From contig NZ_CANNCF010000006.1 in the NCBI RefSeq assembly GCF_947503045.1, positions 62,001 to 126,000 of the forward strand: a stretch of 64,000 nucleotides of DNA, read 5' to 3'. This document shows positions 18,633 to 26,640 of the stretch, piece after piece (positions within the stretch are counted from its first letter, which is position 1; each line of letters opens with the position of its first letter). The notes under the pieces were generated by a model that was not told where the DNA came from, did not search any database, and worked only from the letters and a program-made list of their open reading frames with translations. Both the position numbers and the translations under genes were made by a program. This DNA comes from an uncultured Tateyamaria sp. GTDB taxonomy: Bacteria > Pseudomonadota > Alphaproteobacteria > Rhodobacterales > Rhodobacteraceae.

Positions 18633-19024
18633 CTTTACAGCAAACAAAGCCTCAACAAAGAACACCCAAGAAACGCCCCGCCCCGTTGTCTCTCCGACTG
18701 TCGGACGAAGAACGTACACTTCTAGAGCAACAGGCAGGGAACTTGGCGCTTGGTGCCTACATCAAGCTAGTGGTTTTTGACGAAGCGGCACCCACATACC
18801 GCAAGCGACAAAAACCACCTGTTGCTGAACAACAGCTCTTGGCGGAAGTGCTGGCGCGTCTAGGGCAATCACGCACAGCCAACAATCTCAATCAGATCGC
18901 CAAGCATCTGAACCAAGGCACGTTGGTTGTAGATGAAGAATTAGAAGCCGACTTGCAGCAAGCCATTGCCGAAGTCGCGTGGATGCGTGCGACCTTGATG
19001 AAAGCCCTCGGGATCAAGCCATGA
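18629..19024 (+). CDS. mobC: MobC-like relaxosome accessory protein
   Basis: This 131-residue protein has LSLRLSDEERTLLEQQAGNL near residues 15-35, the start of a ribbon-helix-helix-like DNA-binding fold. A C-terminal segment rich in Asn/Leu/His (NNLNQIAKHLNQGTL) is typical of plasmid MobC/MobS proteins that help the relaxase at oriT. It overlaps the small upstream frame and the relaxase gene (ATGA at 19021), so all three are translationally coupled. The origin of transfer is expected just upstream, but no certain nick site is visible. Confidence 0.85.
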   Translation: MTLQQTKPQQRTPKKRPAPLSLRLSDEERTLLEQQAGNLALGAYIKLVVFDEAAPTYRKRQKPPVAEQQLLAEVLARLGQSRTANNLNQIAKHLNQGTLVVDEELEADLQQAIAEVAWMRATLMKALGIKP

Positions 19025-20301
19025 TCATCATCGCTTCTCAACGCTCTGGTGCGCGGGCGCTGGCAGATCATTTGATGAATCATCGCGACAATGATCACGT
19101 CACTCTGGCCAAGGTTGATGGATTCATGGCCGATGATCTTCACGGTGCGTTGGATGAAGCCTATGCGGTTTCAAAGGCGACCCAATGCACACAGTTTATG
19201 TTTTCAGTCAGCTTAAACCCGCCGGAAGATGCCTTCGTTTCTGAGGAAGAGTTTGAACAGGCTGCGCAACGCATCGCAGACAAGCTCGGGCTTCAAGATC
19301 AACCCCGAGCCATGATCATCCATGAAAAACAAGGACGGCGTCATGCGCATGTTGTGTGGTCACGTATCGATGCTGACAGCATGAAGGCCATCAACCTCCC
19401 CCATTTCAAAGTCAAACTTCGCGATGTTTCAAAAGAGCTGTTCTTGGATCATGGTTGGGAACTCCCAAAGGGTCTTAAAACCTACGGCGACAAAGACCCT
19501 CTGAACTTCACACTGGAAGAATGGCAGATTGCGCAACGCGTTGGTGTTGATCCAAGAGAGATGAAGCAGCTTTTTCGTGAGGCATGGGCACAATCCGATG
19601 ATGCGAAGTCTCTGAAGGCGGCGTTGACTGACAAAGGTCTGTATCTCGCCACGGGAGACCGCCGTGCGTTCGTCGCCTTGGATATTCATGACAACATCTA
19701 TTCACTGTCGAGATGGATGGGCGTCAAAGCAAAAGACATCAAAACTCGACTGACGGACGCAGGTGATTCAAAATCCCCCGCCGACGTTACAGAGTGGCTG
19801 CGTGCCCGCAAAACCGATCAAGTGCGTGACTACATCCAGCAGATCAAAGACAAGCATGGTCGTGAAATGCAGCCATTCTATGCGGAGCGCGCCGCGATAG
19901 TAAAAGCACAGCGCAAGGAACGCGCTGATCTCAAGCTCAAACAAGACAAACGATGGGCCGAAGAAACCCAAAGTCGCTCTGATCGCCTTAACAGGGGTCT
20001 GCGCGGATTGTTTGATCGGCTCACAGGCGCGCATCGCCGGATCATCAAACGCAATGAAGTTGAGGCATTATCATCCTCGCGCCGCGATCAAGAACAGCGA
20101 GATCAATTGATCTTGACACAAATGGCCGAGCGCAAGGACTTGCAGCAACGGGTCAAACGGCTCAAATCCAGCCAGAGGAGAGACCGAGGCCTACTGGCGC
20201 GCAACATCGCTAGCTACCTAATACGGCAGCAAGCTCACACAAATCGCGCAACAAGTCAGCGAGTTCACAGCCGATCCCGCAGCCTTGGGTTCACTCGGTG
20301 A
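19021..20301 (+). CDS. Relaxase / mobilization nuclease
   Basis: This 426-residue relaxase should nick one strand at oriT and lead it into a recipient. The histidine metal motif is visible as H108-A-H110 (GRRHAHVVWSRID), with His101 just before. The C-terminal third is highly charged and helical (KAQRKERADLKLKQDKRWAE). I see no tyrosine in the first 30 residues, where many relaxases of the MOBP type keep the nicking residue, so the nucleophile may be a later Tyr such as Tyr48. Start at 19021 overlaps mobC. No primase or helicase domain is fused. Confidence 0.88.
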   Translation: MIIIASQRSGARALADHLMNHRDNDHVTLAKVDGFMADDLHGALDEAYAVSKATQCTQFMFSVSLNPPEDAFVSEEEFEQAAQRIADKLGLQDQPRAMIIHEKQGRRHAHVVWSRIDADSMKAINLPHFKVKLRDVSKELFLDHGWELPKGLKTYGDKDPLNFTLEEWQIAQRVGVDPREMKQLFREAWAQSDDAKSLKAALTDKGLYLATGDRRAFVALDIHDNIYSLSRWMGVKAKDIKTRLTDAGDSKSPADVTEWLRARKTDQVRDYIQQIKDKHGREMQPFYAERAAIVKAQRKERADLKLKQDKRWAEETQSRSDRLNRGLRGLFDRLTGAHRRIIKRNEVEALSSSRRDQEQRDQLILTQMAERKDLQQRVKRLKSSQRRDRGLLARNIASYLIRQQAHTNRATSQRVHSRSRSLGFTR

Positions 20302-20333
20302 GATAATTGGCACGACAAAGACCCATAGTAAGC

Positions 20334-21437
20334 CTAGTCTCCATGGCGCCGCCATTGAGACTCTTTAAACAGCTGGCCGTTCCACTGTATCGTGAAGTAC
20401 CCATTTTCGCTGCGATATGTCAGAACTGGCGGAGTTTCAGACCCGACTTCAATGTCTCCGCCCAAGTACGTCCTCCAACCAGTAAATACAGGTTCACCGG
20501 TGTAAGAAGAGATTACGGGCCAAAGTATGAAAACCGGACACAAGTTATCTCTAACACATCTGTTGCTTTTGGGGTTGGGACCGTCGCAGGTGATTTTGTC
20601 ATGGTATAGAATAAGATCATCCATGCCATCAGCGTTGAGATCACGGACAAGAAGTCCGTCAGAAGCAACCTGACCACGCCTATCTGCATGCTCGCAAGCT
20701 CGTCCGATATACTTGTCTAATGCTTCTTGAGCCTCGTCCGTAAGTGCTCGTGAGCCTAGCGTTCTGCTAGAGTCTGCACCCTCGGTGCTGATGGCAGGCG
20801 GGCTTCGCAATTGATATGTTTGAGTATCAACGATTGCCCCATTTTTAATAGTTGTATCCGTCCTAATTGCTTGATCCACCACCGTATACCGGTCGGTAAT
20901 CATCACTCGTTCGCGACCCTCAAAGTCTATAACCACTACTTGCTCGTACTCACGTACAGAACCGTCAGGCATTATTCTTATGTAAGGAGGCGGTGCACTA
21001 GTCGTTGGAACGCCAGATGCTGATTGGGCTTCGCGTCGAAGAACTGACGTGCTAGTCGAGTTTCCCAATAAGAACCGGTTGTAGCTCGTGTTGACGTCCT
21101 CAAGAGCTTGTCTAACCTCCGATCGAGCGCGAGAAATACTTTGTGCTCGTTCCGCACCTTCTGGAGTGTCTGTACCTCCTAGCTTCTGCACCGCTTCATT
21201 GATTTGTCCAACGGGTACATTACGCTGCGTCGTCGCGAGCCCAAAGAATTCAAGCACAGTACCCCAGAGGTTTATTTGTTCTGCTATCTCTAACTGACGG
21301 TCTGCTTCCTGAATCCCAACAAGATCAATTTCTTGGTTTTCTTGACCAAACGTCTCTGCGGGAGCGGTCAGCAAAAGACAGATGCCAAGCACAGATGAGG
21401 ATTGCCGACGAAACACATATGTGAACATTGTTCCCAC
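20334..21437 (-). CDS. Exported protein of unknown function with FG-GAP/calcium-loop-like motif
   Basis: I do not recognise this 367-residue protein. It begins with a signal sequence (VLGICLLLTAPAETFG, about residues 16-31). A helical, Gln/Glu-rich segment follows, then a Ser/Thr/Pro-rich linker and a C-terminal region with four cysteines. It contains DLNADGMDDLILYHD, which looks like an acidic calcium-binding or FG-GAP loop. It lies 6 bases after the next minus-strand gene, also exported, so the two form an operon wedged between the relaxase and coupling-protein genes on the opposite strand. A surface or periplasmic role is inferred. Confidence 0.7.
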   Translation of the reverse strand: MGTMFTYVFRRQSSSVLGICLLLTAPAETFGQENQEIDLVGIQEADRQLEIAEQINLWGTVLEFFGLATTQRNVPVGQINEAVQKLGGTDTPEGAERAQSISRARSEVRQALEDVNTSYNRFLLGNSTSTSVLRREAQSASGVPTTSAPPPYIRIMPDGSVREYEQVVVIDFEGRERVMITDRYTVVDQAIRTDTTIKNGAIVDTQTYQLRSPPAISTEGADSSRTLGSRALTDEAQEALDKYIGRACEHADRRGQVASDGLLVRDLNADGMDDLILYHDKITCDGPNPKSNRCVRDNLCPVFILWPVISSYTGEPVFTGWRTYLGGDIEVGSETPPVLTYRSENGYFTIQWNGQLFKESQWRRHGD

Positions 21438-21443
21438 TCATAT

Positions 21444-21899
21444 CTATTGGACTATTTCTTCTATTCGGCTATTGACGTACCAGAAATAGTCGAACACGCC
21501 ATTGACGATTGCAGCAAACGATGCGTCCTTGTTTCGACGCTGAATTTCATAGTATTTTACAACGTATAATGTTTGGGCGATGTGTTGACAGTTCTGAAAT
21601 GCGTATTCCATGTCAATTTTGAGTTCTGTCTTTCCTTCCTCAAAATCATCGGTGGCTTTCAGAGCACCTGCTGCCAACATACAGTCGATGTACACCCCAA
21701 CGACCTCACCCTCAGAGATCTTGGGCGGTTCTTCAGGAAGTGTGAGTTCCAGATAGTTGGCGACGTCTAAGGCCCTAGCCGGAAGAAGAGACCCAAACAT
21801 CAAGAGCGAAAAAACGGCGCAGAAACTTAAACGTAAAGTAAGCGCCAGTGGCTTTCTTGCGTTATGATATCCACTAAGACTTCTAACGGTTCTGGCCAT
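21444..21899 (-). CDS. Small exported protein of unknown function
   Basis: From the Met at 21899 this is a 151-residue protein with a hydrophobic leader (LSFCAVFSLLMFGSLLPARA, about 23-42). A mature part of about 110 residues follows with two cysteines (IDCMLAAG and FQNCQHIAQ) that could form a disulfide, and a helical aromatic C-terminus. The frame is open to 22004 but that extension lacks a better start. It is the first gene of a two-gene minus-strand unit. It resembles in layout Rap/Tai-like small periplasmic helical proteins, but I cannot assign a family. Confidence 0.6.
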   Translation of the reverse strand: MARTVRSLSGYHNARKPLALTLRLSFCAVFSLLMFGSLLPARALDVANYLELTLPEEPPKISEGEVVGVYIDCMLAAGALKATDDFEEGKTELKIDMEYAFQNCQHIAQTLYVVKYYEIQRRNKDASFAAIVNGVFDYFWYVNSRIEEIVQ

Positions 21900-22135
21900 G
21901 AGTAGTACAGCGCCTTTCCCGTGGTAACGTATTTGCCATGATAGTCCTGTCTCCTGCTCCATGCAGTACGTAAACAGTGTGCCTGTCGAGTGTATCAACT
22001 GCAAACGTCTAGATCACTTTATCCCAAACAAATCTTCGAAGCCTTCACCCGCAATCACCCGTGTTTCACCTGAGACGGGTGTGGGTTTGATGTTTCATGA
22101 GAGCGGCACGTTCAATCTTTGAAAGGAGACGTGCT

Positions 22136-23941
22136 GTGAAACTTCCACTTAACCACTTGGCCACGTTTGGTCTGTGCCTTGCCCTCGGGCTGGTCACGAC
22201 CAATGCGGCTGCTCAGGGCTTTTTCGACCCTGATCAACGGTACTATCTCACCCAATCAGAATGGCAGATGCGCATGTCAATGTTGCGTGTCGTCATGATT
22301 GGTGGGGCTACCGGGCTGGGCTTTGCCATCGGCTGGTTCTTTTCACCTGCTGCGCGTGAGCTGCGCGCGGCCATCGCCGTTGGAGCGGCGGTCGTAGCTT
22401 GCGCTGTTGCTGTCTTGAACCATGGCCCGCTGGGCTGGAGCCTCGCCACTTTGATTGCCATGATCGGCTTTTGTTACGGCGTAGGCTATTGGTTTGATCA
22501 AGCCGTGCGCCGTTTGGGCGAAACCCCAACCACGTTCGGGTCTGCCAAATGGGCAGATGCGCAGCATTTAGCGCAAAAGGACATCTTTGGCAGCTCGGGC
22601 ATTCTGCTCGGGTCGTATTTTGATGGGCAATATTGGCAAAAGATCTCCTACAAGGGAGATCGTCACGCCTTTACCTATGCCCCAACACGATCAGGCAAAG
22701 GTGTGTCGCACATCATTCCAAACCTGCTGGAATACCTCGGCTCGGTGCTGGTCATTGACGTCAAAGGCGAAAACCTCCTGATCACCGGCAAAGCGCGCGC
22801 AGAGATGGGCCAAGAGGTTCTGGCCTTCGATCCCTGGAACATCGCTGCCGAAGAGGCAGGGTTCACGCCTGCGCGGTTCAACTTTCTGGATTGGATTCAA
22901 CTCACTGATCCCAACGCGCCGGAGAATGCGATGGTACTCGCTGAATCCTTCGTTGTTAAAAACGACAAGGGTGATCCGTTCTGGCAGGAAGAGGCCAAGG
23001 CTCTCGTTCGGGGTCTGATCTTGCTGGTGGCTTTTGACATCACCTATCACGACAAGCGCCATATGGGCACTGTGCGTGACCTGCTGTTGCTCACCGGTGA
23101 TGATCAAACATCCTTGTTTGAATATATGGCCAACAGCCCGCATGCGCTGATTGCCTCGACCGGGGCGCGGTTCCTGCAAAAGGATGATAAGCTGCTCTCC
23201 AGTGTGATGGCCTCGGCGCAAGCTGAGACGCACTTTCTGGATAGTGAGCGGGTGCGGGATGCGATTAGCACATCTGACTTCGATTTTGCTGACCTGAAGA
23301 CCAAAGCCATGTCGGTCTATCTGATCATACCCGCAGATCGGGTTGAGGCATTCTCACGGCTCTTACGCGCCATGGTGCAACAATCCATCACCGTCAATGC
23401 GCGCAATATCGGCGAGAAGCCAGAAACACCGGTGCTGTTCATCCTCGATGAAATGCCTTCTTTGGGGCGTCTGGCATCTGTCGAGCAAGCTTATGGGCTG
23501 ATGGCAGGGTTTGGCATGCAAATCTGGGGCATTGCCCAAGACCTCTGTCAGATGCGTCGGGTCTATGGTGAGGATTATGAAAGCTTCATCGCCAATAGCG
23601 GGGTTGTTGCGTATTTTGGTTCGCCTGATGAACGCTCTACCGAGTATTTTTCTAAGCTGTGTGGTGTGACTACTGTTTGGAATTTCTCCTCAGCCTTGGC
23701 ATCGGCGTTCAGCTCATCCTCTGGGGCTGGTGGCGGCTCCAGCAGCACGTCAAACACAAACACCGACACACGGGCCGCGACACAGCGCAAGCTGATCTTT
23801 GCGGACGAGTTGCGTCGTTTGGATGATGATCTGCAGTTGATCCTGATCGAAAACGCCAATCCCATCATGGCGCGCAAGATCAGATGGTTTGAAGACCCTG
23901 ATCTGAAAGACAAAGGCGTCAATCTGCACGACGCAGCCTGA
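22136..23941 (+). CDS. Type IV coupling protein (TraG/VirD4 family)
   Basis: This hexameric ATPase would link the relaxosome to a mating pore. A GTG start at 22136 fits the GAAAGGAGA ribosome site; 601 residues result. An N-terminal leader and two to three membrane helices cover about 1-125. The Walker A APTRSGKG is at about 182-189 and the Walker B VLFILDEMPSLG at about 437-448. An unusual Ser/Gly/Asn-rich segment (about 520-550) lies near the C-terminus. It is large for an element without its own pore and suggests compatibility with a helper conjugation system. Confidence 0.93.
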   Translation: MKLPLNHLATFGLCLALGLVTTNAAAQGFFDPDQRYYLTQSEWQMRMSMLRVVMIGGATGLGFAIGWFFSPAARELRAAIAVGAAVVACAVAVLNHGPLGWSLATLIAMIGFCYGVGYWFDQAVRRLGETPTTFGSAKWADAQHLAQKDIFGSSGILLGSYFDGQYWQKISYKGDRHAFTYAPTRSGKGVSHIIPNLLEYLGSVLVIDVKGENLLITGKARAEMGQEVLAFDPWNIAAEEAGFTPARFNFLDWIQLTDPNAPENAMVLAESFVVKNDKGDPFWQEEAKALVRGLILLVAFDITYHDKRHMGTVRDLLLLTGDDQTSLFEYMANSPHALIASTGARFLQKDDKLLSSVMASAQAETHFLDSERVRDAISTSDFDFADLKTKAMSVYLIIPADRVEAFSRLLRAMVQQSITVNARNIGEKPETPVLFILDEMPSLGRLASVEQAYGLMAGFGMQIWGIAQDLCQMRRVYGEDYESFIANSGVVAYFGSPDERSTEYFSKLCGVTTVWNFSSALASAFSSSSGAGGGSSSTSNTNTDTRAATQRKLIFADELRRLDDDLQLILIENANPIMARKIRWFEDPDLKDKGVNLHDAA

Positions 23942-24025
23942 CCCTGATCCTTTGGCTCCGGTGGGCGATGCTCACCGGGATCATTCCTCCCCACATCCAC
24001 AATCAACTCACGATGAGGCTTCCTT

Positions 24026-24295
24026 ATGGTCTTAGAAACCACACCGATGATGCATTGGTCTGAGCCGCAACTGGTGCTCTCGCCAACGGACACATTCAAA
24101 GCCGCTGCTCTGGGTGAGCTGTATTTCGACGAAGCTCTGCTCATCGATATCTGGCGCTCCAGCCGCAGCAATCCTGTTCTAAGGGCTTATCTGCATGATG
24201 CTGCTGTCTATGGGCTGCAAGCTCTGTTGGATGCCGTGACCTTCGAGCAGCTCTACACAACCCCCTCCCCTTTCATCACTGACGACGCCTACTAA
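24026..24295 (+). CDS. Small protein of unknown function in the mobilization region
   Basis: This 89-residue acidic, mostly helical protein has no recognised motif. A GAGG ribosome site precedes the ATG by about eight bases, and the gene lies between the coupling protein and the next gene with short gaps, so the three are probably one transcript. It has no signal sequence or membrane helix. An accessory role in transfer is only suggested by position. Confidence 0.6.
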   Translation: MVLETTPMMHWSEPQLVLSPTDTFKAAALGELYFDEALLIDIWRSSRSNPVLRAYLHDAAVYGLQALLDAVTFEQLYTTPSPFITDDAY

Positions 24296-24306
24296 GGAGA
24301 CCTGCA

Positions 24307-24894
24307 ATGTCAGATGACAAAACACCGACCTCCAAAGACGCCTTTGGCCGCATCACCAATCCTGACGGCACGCCTGTGCGCGATAAGGACAATGCAGCCC
24401 CTGATCTGAAACCAACCCAAACGCAACGACCTGCACCCAATCTTGCGCCTCCCGGCATGAGCGGGATCAAACAGCCAATAGCTCAGAGGCAAGTGTCGCC
24501 GCACCAAGAGAAGATTATCTTCCGTAAGGACCCATCGTCCCTGGTGCCGCGAGCCAACAAACAAGAGGCTGGCCTGTCTATCGATGGTGGCAAAGTAGAG
24601 CCTGATCTTTGGATCAAGGGCACTCTGATCACCATGCCCGGATATAGCTTTGCCGCGAAAATGTATGACGCGCCGTCCGAACACGGCCTTGAAGGCGGTC
24701 AAGTCTCCAAGCTGGAAGTGCGCAAGAATGGCGAGGTCATCGTGAATTATGATCGTGGTTGGGATGTTGAACCCAAAACAGGCGAGCACGTAGAAGCCGT
24801 GTTACGTATCCGTGAAGGTCTGGGAGATACACGCGAAAATGAAATCAAAACGCCTGAGCAAAAGCCTGAGAAGGACCACGGCATGAGCCGCTGA
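24307..24894 (+). CDS. Conserved-looking cytoplasmic protein of unknown function
   Basis: This 195-residue protein has a disordered, Pro/Gln-rich N-terminal half and a compact beta-rich region at about 98-170 (WIKGTLITMPGYSFAAKMYD, then KNGEVIVNYDRGWD). A charged tail follows. A strong AAGGAGA site lies before the ATG and it follows the previous gene by 11 bases. It may be a single-domain plasmid-type protein of the transfer region. I do not assign a function. Confidence 0.65.
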   Translation: MSDDKTPTSKDAFGRITNPDGTPVRDKDNAAPDLKPTQTQRPAPNLAPPGMSGIKQPIAQRQVSPHQEKIIFRKDPSSLVPRANKQEAGLSIDGGKVEPDLWIKGTLITMPGYSFAAKMYDAPSEHGLEGGQVSKLEVRKNGEVIVNYDRGWDVEPKTGEHVEAVLRIREGLGDTRENEIKTPEQKPEKDHGMSR

Positions 24895-24922
24895 CGCTCA
24901 CGATAAGACTATTTTCCTAAGA

Positions 24923-24950
24923 CAGGATGGCGCAGATATGTGCTATCCTG
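24923..24950 (+). promoter_or_regulatory. RNA hairpin over ribosome site and start codon, copy 1
   Basis: Twelve-base arms (24923-24934 and 24939-24950) around a GATA loop can pair fully as RNA when G-U pairs are allowed. The left arm holds AGGA, the likely ribosome site; the right arm holds most of the start codon at 24938. The second copy keeps the pairing by different wobble pairs, which favours a translational control hairpin, though a protein operator is also possible. Confidence 0.5.
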
Positions 24951-25306
24951 TTTGCATGTCTCAAGTTGAGTTTATGCAGTTTCTCCAATCCGTTAAACAT
25001 GACCACCCGAGTTACGTCCCCGTCATGCGGCTCTACCCCAACTCTGCTGGTGCAGACCTGATGGTCCATCTGCCGCAAAACTCATGGGACTATGTTGATT
25101 GGCTCGAAGGACGCGGTGATATCGACTTCACAGTCTGGGTTCAGCATTGCGAACAAACGCCGTTCGATGGCTGGCCGATCTCCAAGCTCCTGATGTACTG
25201 GTTGTGGTTGGATAGCTGTCGCAGGCATCGCAATGGGTTGGAAACCTTCTCAGACAGGCTGCCAGAGGGATATGATGCGTTTGGGGAACCAGCGAATGAT
25301 GAGTAG
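24938..25306 (+). CDS. Small protein of unknown function, paralogue copy 1
   Basis: This 122-residue protein is rich in Trp/Tyr and acidic residues, with HLPQNSWDYVDWLEGRGDID in the middle and a C-rich motif (WVQHCEQTPF, WLDSCRRH). It is close to the protein of 26035-26403. ATG 24938 has AGGA upstream; an in-frame ATG at 24956 is an alternative start. No known family is recognised. The two copies could be an antirestriction-like, regulatory or immunity protein; none of these is supported directly. Confidence 0.6.
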   Translation: MCYPVCMSQVEFMQFLQSVKHDHPSYVPVMRLYPNSAGADLMVHLPQNSWDYVDWLEGRGDIDFTVWVQHCEQTPFDGWPISKLLMYWLWLDSCRRHRNGLETFSDRLPEGYDAFGEPANDE

Positions 25307-25488
25307 TTCATTGGAAAAAAGTTATCGACCAAGTCAGACAACTTTTTTGGAATACCAAATGATTACGCTGCCATTTTTTTTTAAAGTCATGAGCGTGCCA
25401 GCAGTTGGAACGCTGGTAGTCTAAAAGAGCTGTAGCTCACTTCAGCTAGAATGAAATTATACATCAACTTATACTGGCGTAAGCACAT

Positions 25489-25761
25489 CTAGCTCTCTAA
25501 TTTAAGCCGCTCCAAAAGCCGCTCTACAATAGGAATTGCACTTACTCGATCATTCTCACACCTTACAAGAAATCTAATTTCACGGCGGATGTAATTTCGA
25601 AATTCGTTTTCCTCAATAGATTTGTCAAGCACATCCCGCAATTCAAGAAGGCAATTGGCCAAAAACTTCACCGTGATGACGTTGTTATATCTAGTACGTT
25701 CATTAATAAAATCTTCGCAGTTCTTAATCGCTTCCAACACCTCAAATTTATATACACTCAT
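25489..25761 (-). CDS. Small AT-rich helical protein (second gene of a two-gene cassette)
   Basis: This 90-residue, mostly helical, Glu/Arg/Leu-rich protein has no recognised domain. Its codon use and low GC differ sharply from the backbone. It follows the 68-codon gene by eight bases on the minus strand. Small paired genes inside duplicated flanks are often toxin-antitoxin or defence cargo, but no motif of those families is visible here. Confidence 0.45.
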   Translation of the reverse strand: MSVYKFEVLEAIKNCEDFINERTRYNNVITVKFLANCLLELRDVLDKSIEENEFRNYIRREIRFLVRCENDRVSAIPIVERLLERLKLES

Positions 25762-25769
25762 ATTTCATA

Positions 25770-25976
25770 TTAATATCTTTTACTTACCGATACAACAGTC
25801 ATTCGATCATCTGTCACAACCACAAGAATATCACCCAGCTCTAACGCAATTTCTCCAGGCCTGCTGGCCTTCTCCGAACCCGACACTTTACCGTATCGGA
25901 TTACTTCGATAACATTCCTTGTCAAGAACGCAATCGAACGTTTTGAAAACTTAGCAACACCCGAGACATAGACCAC
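25770..25976 (-). CDS. Possible small protein (first gene of a two-gene cassette)
   Basis: A 68-codon frame with a GTG start and no clear ribosome site. The predicted product has an Arg-Lys-rich N-terminal half and a hydrophobic beta-like C-terminal stretch (IALELGDILVVVTDDRMTVV). The pair spacing with the gene at 25489-25761 is the main support. It could be a small DNA-binding or antitoxin-like protein, but this is not shown. Confidence 0.3.
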   Translation of the reverse strand: MVYVSGVAKFSKRSIAFLTRNVIEVIRYGKVSGSEKASRPGEIALELGDILVVVTDDRMTVVSVSKRY

Positions 25977-26019
25977 GGCATGGATCGCTAAAACAGCGCA
26001 TAAGACTATTATCCTAAGG

Positions 26020-26047
26020 CAGGATAGTGCAGATATGTGCTATCCTG
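26020..26047 (+). promoter_or_regulatory. RNA hairpin over ribosome site and start codon, copy 2
   Basis: Arms 26020-26031 and 26036-26047 around GATA. Differences from copy 1 at arm positions 7, 9 and 10 leave every pair possible (Watson-Crick or G-U). It overlaps the start codon at 26035. Confidence 0.5.
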
Positions 26048-26403
26048 TTTGCATGTCTCAAGTTGAATTTATGCAGTTTCTCCAGTCCGTTAAAGACGAT
26101 CATCCTGACTATGCACCCGTCATGCGGCCACACAAAAACACTGCCGGTGCAGACGTGATGATCCATCTGCCGCAAAACTCATGGGACTATGTTGATTGGC
26201 TCGAAGGACGCGGTGATATCGACTTCACCGCCTGGGTCCAGCATTGCGAACAAACACCGTTCGATAACTGGCCGATTTCAAAGCTGCTGATGTACTGGCT
26301 CTGGCTGGATAGCTGCCGCAGGCATCGCAATGGGTTGGAGACGTTTTCAAACGTGCTGCCAGAGGGATATGACGCGTTTGGGGAGCCTGCGAACGACGGG
26401 TAG
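26035..26403 (+). CDS. Small protein of unknown function, paralogue copy 2
   Basis: This 122-residue protein differs from copy 1 at scattered positions, mainly in the first third (for example VMRPHKNTAGADVMIHL in place of VMRLYPNSAGADLMVHL). The central and C-terminal parts, including both cysteine motifs, are nearly unchanged. Retention of two intact copies suggests both are functional or that the duplication is recent. Same start uncertainty as copy 1 (26035 or 26053). Confidence 0.6.
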   Translation: MCYPVCMSQVEFMQFLQSVKDDHPDYAPVMRPHKNTAGADVMIHLPQNSWDYVDWLEGRGDIDFTAWVQHCEQTPFDNWPISKLLMYWLWLDSCRRHRNGLETFSNVLPEGYDAFGEPANDG

Positions 26404-26640
26404 AAACGAGTGACACCTAAGTCGCCCAAAAAATCTAAGCTGTTTGCGAAGCTTTATGGTTTGGGTATTGTCTGAAATTTTGACTTCGAACAACTGCATT
26501 CAACAGACGGTTCATTGTTTACTCTGTTTACTTCGTCGTCCTTAAGTGCGTAAGCATAGGTAGCGACCAAAATCGCGGAGGTTAAGCTAAATTGAAGCGC
26601 AGCACTGTAAACAAAGTACCTACTAATAGGATGAATAAAC

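Larger units (their letters stand above)
24903..25306 (+). repeat. Direct repeat copy 1 (404 bp)
   Basis: This 404-bp block, including the upstream control region and the whole 122-codon gene, recurs at 26000-26403 with the same length, scattered substitutions and no visible insertion or deletion. The two copies flank an AT-rich 690-bp segment with two minus-strand genes. Confidence 0.9.
26000..26403 (+). repeat. Direct repeat copy 2 (404 bp)
   Basis: This is the second copy of the 24903-25306 block, in the same orientation and of identical length, with scattered base differences throughout including the coding part. The differences keep the reading frame open. Confidence 0.9.
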
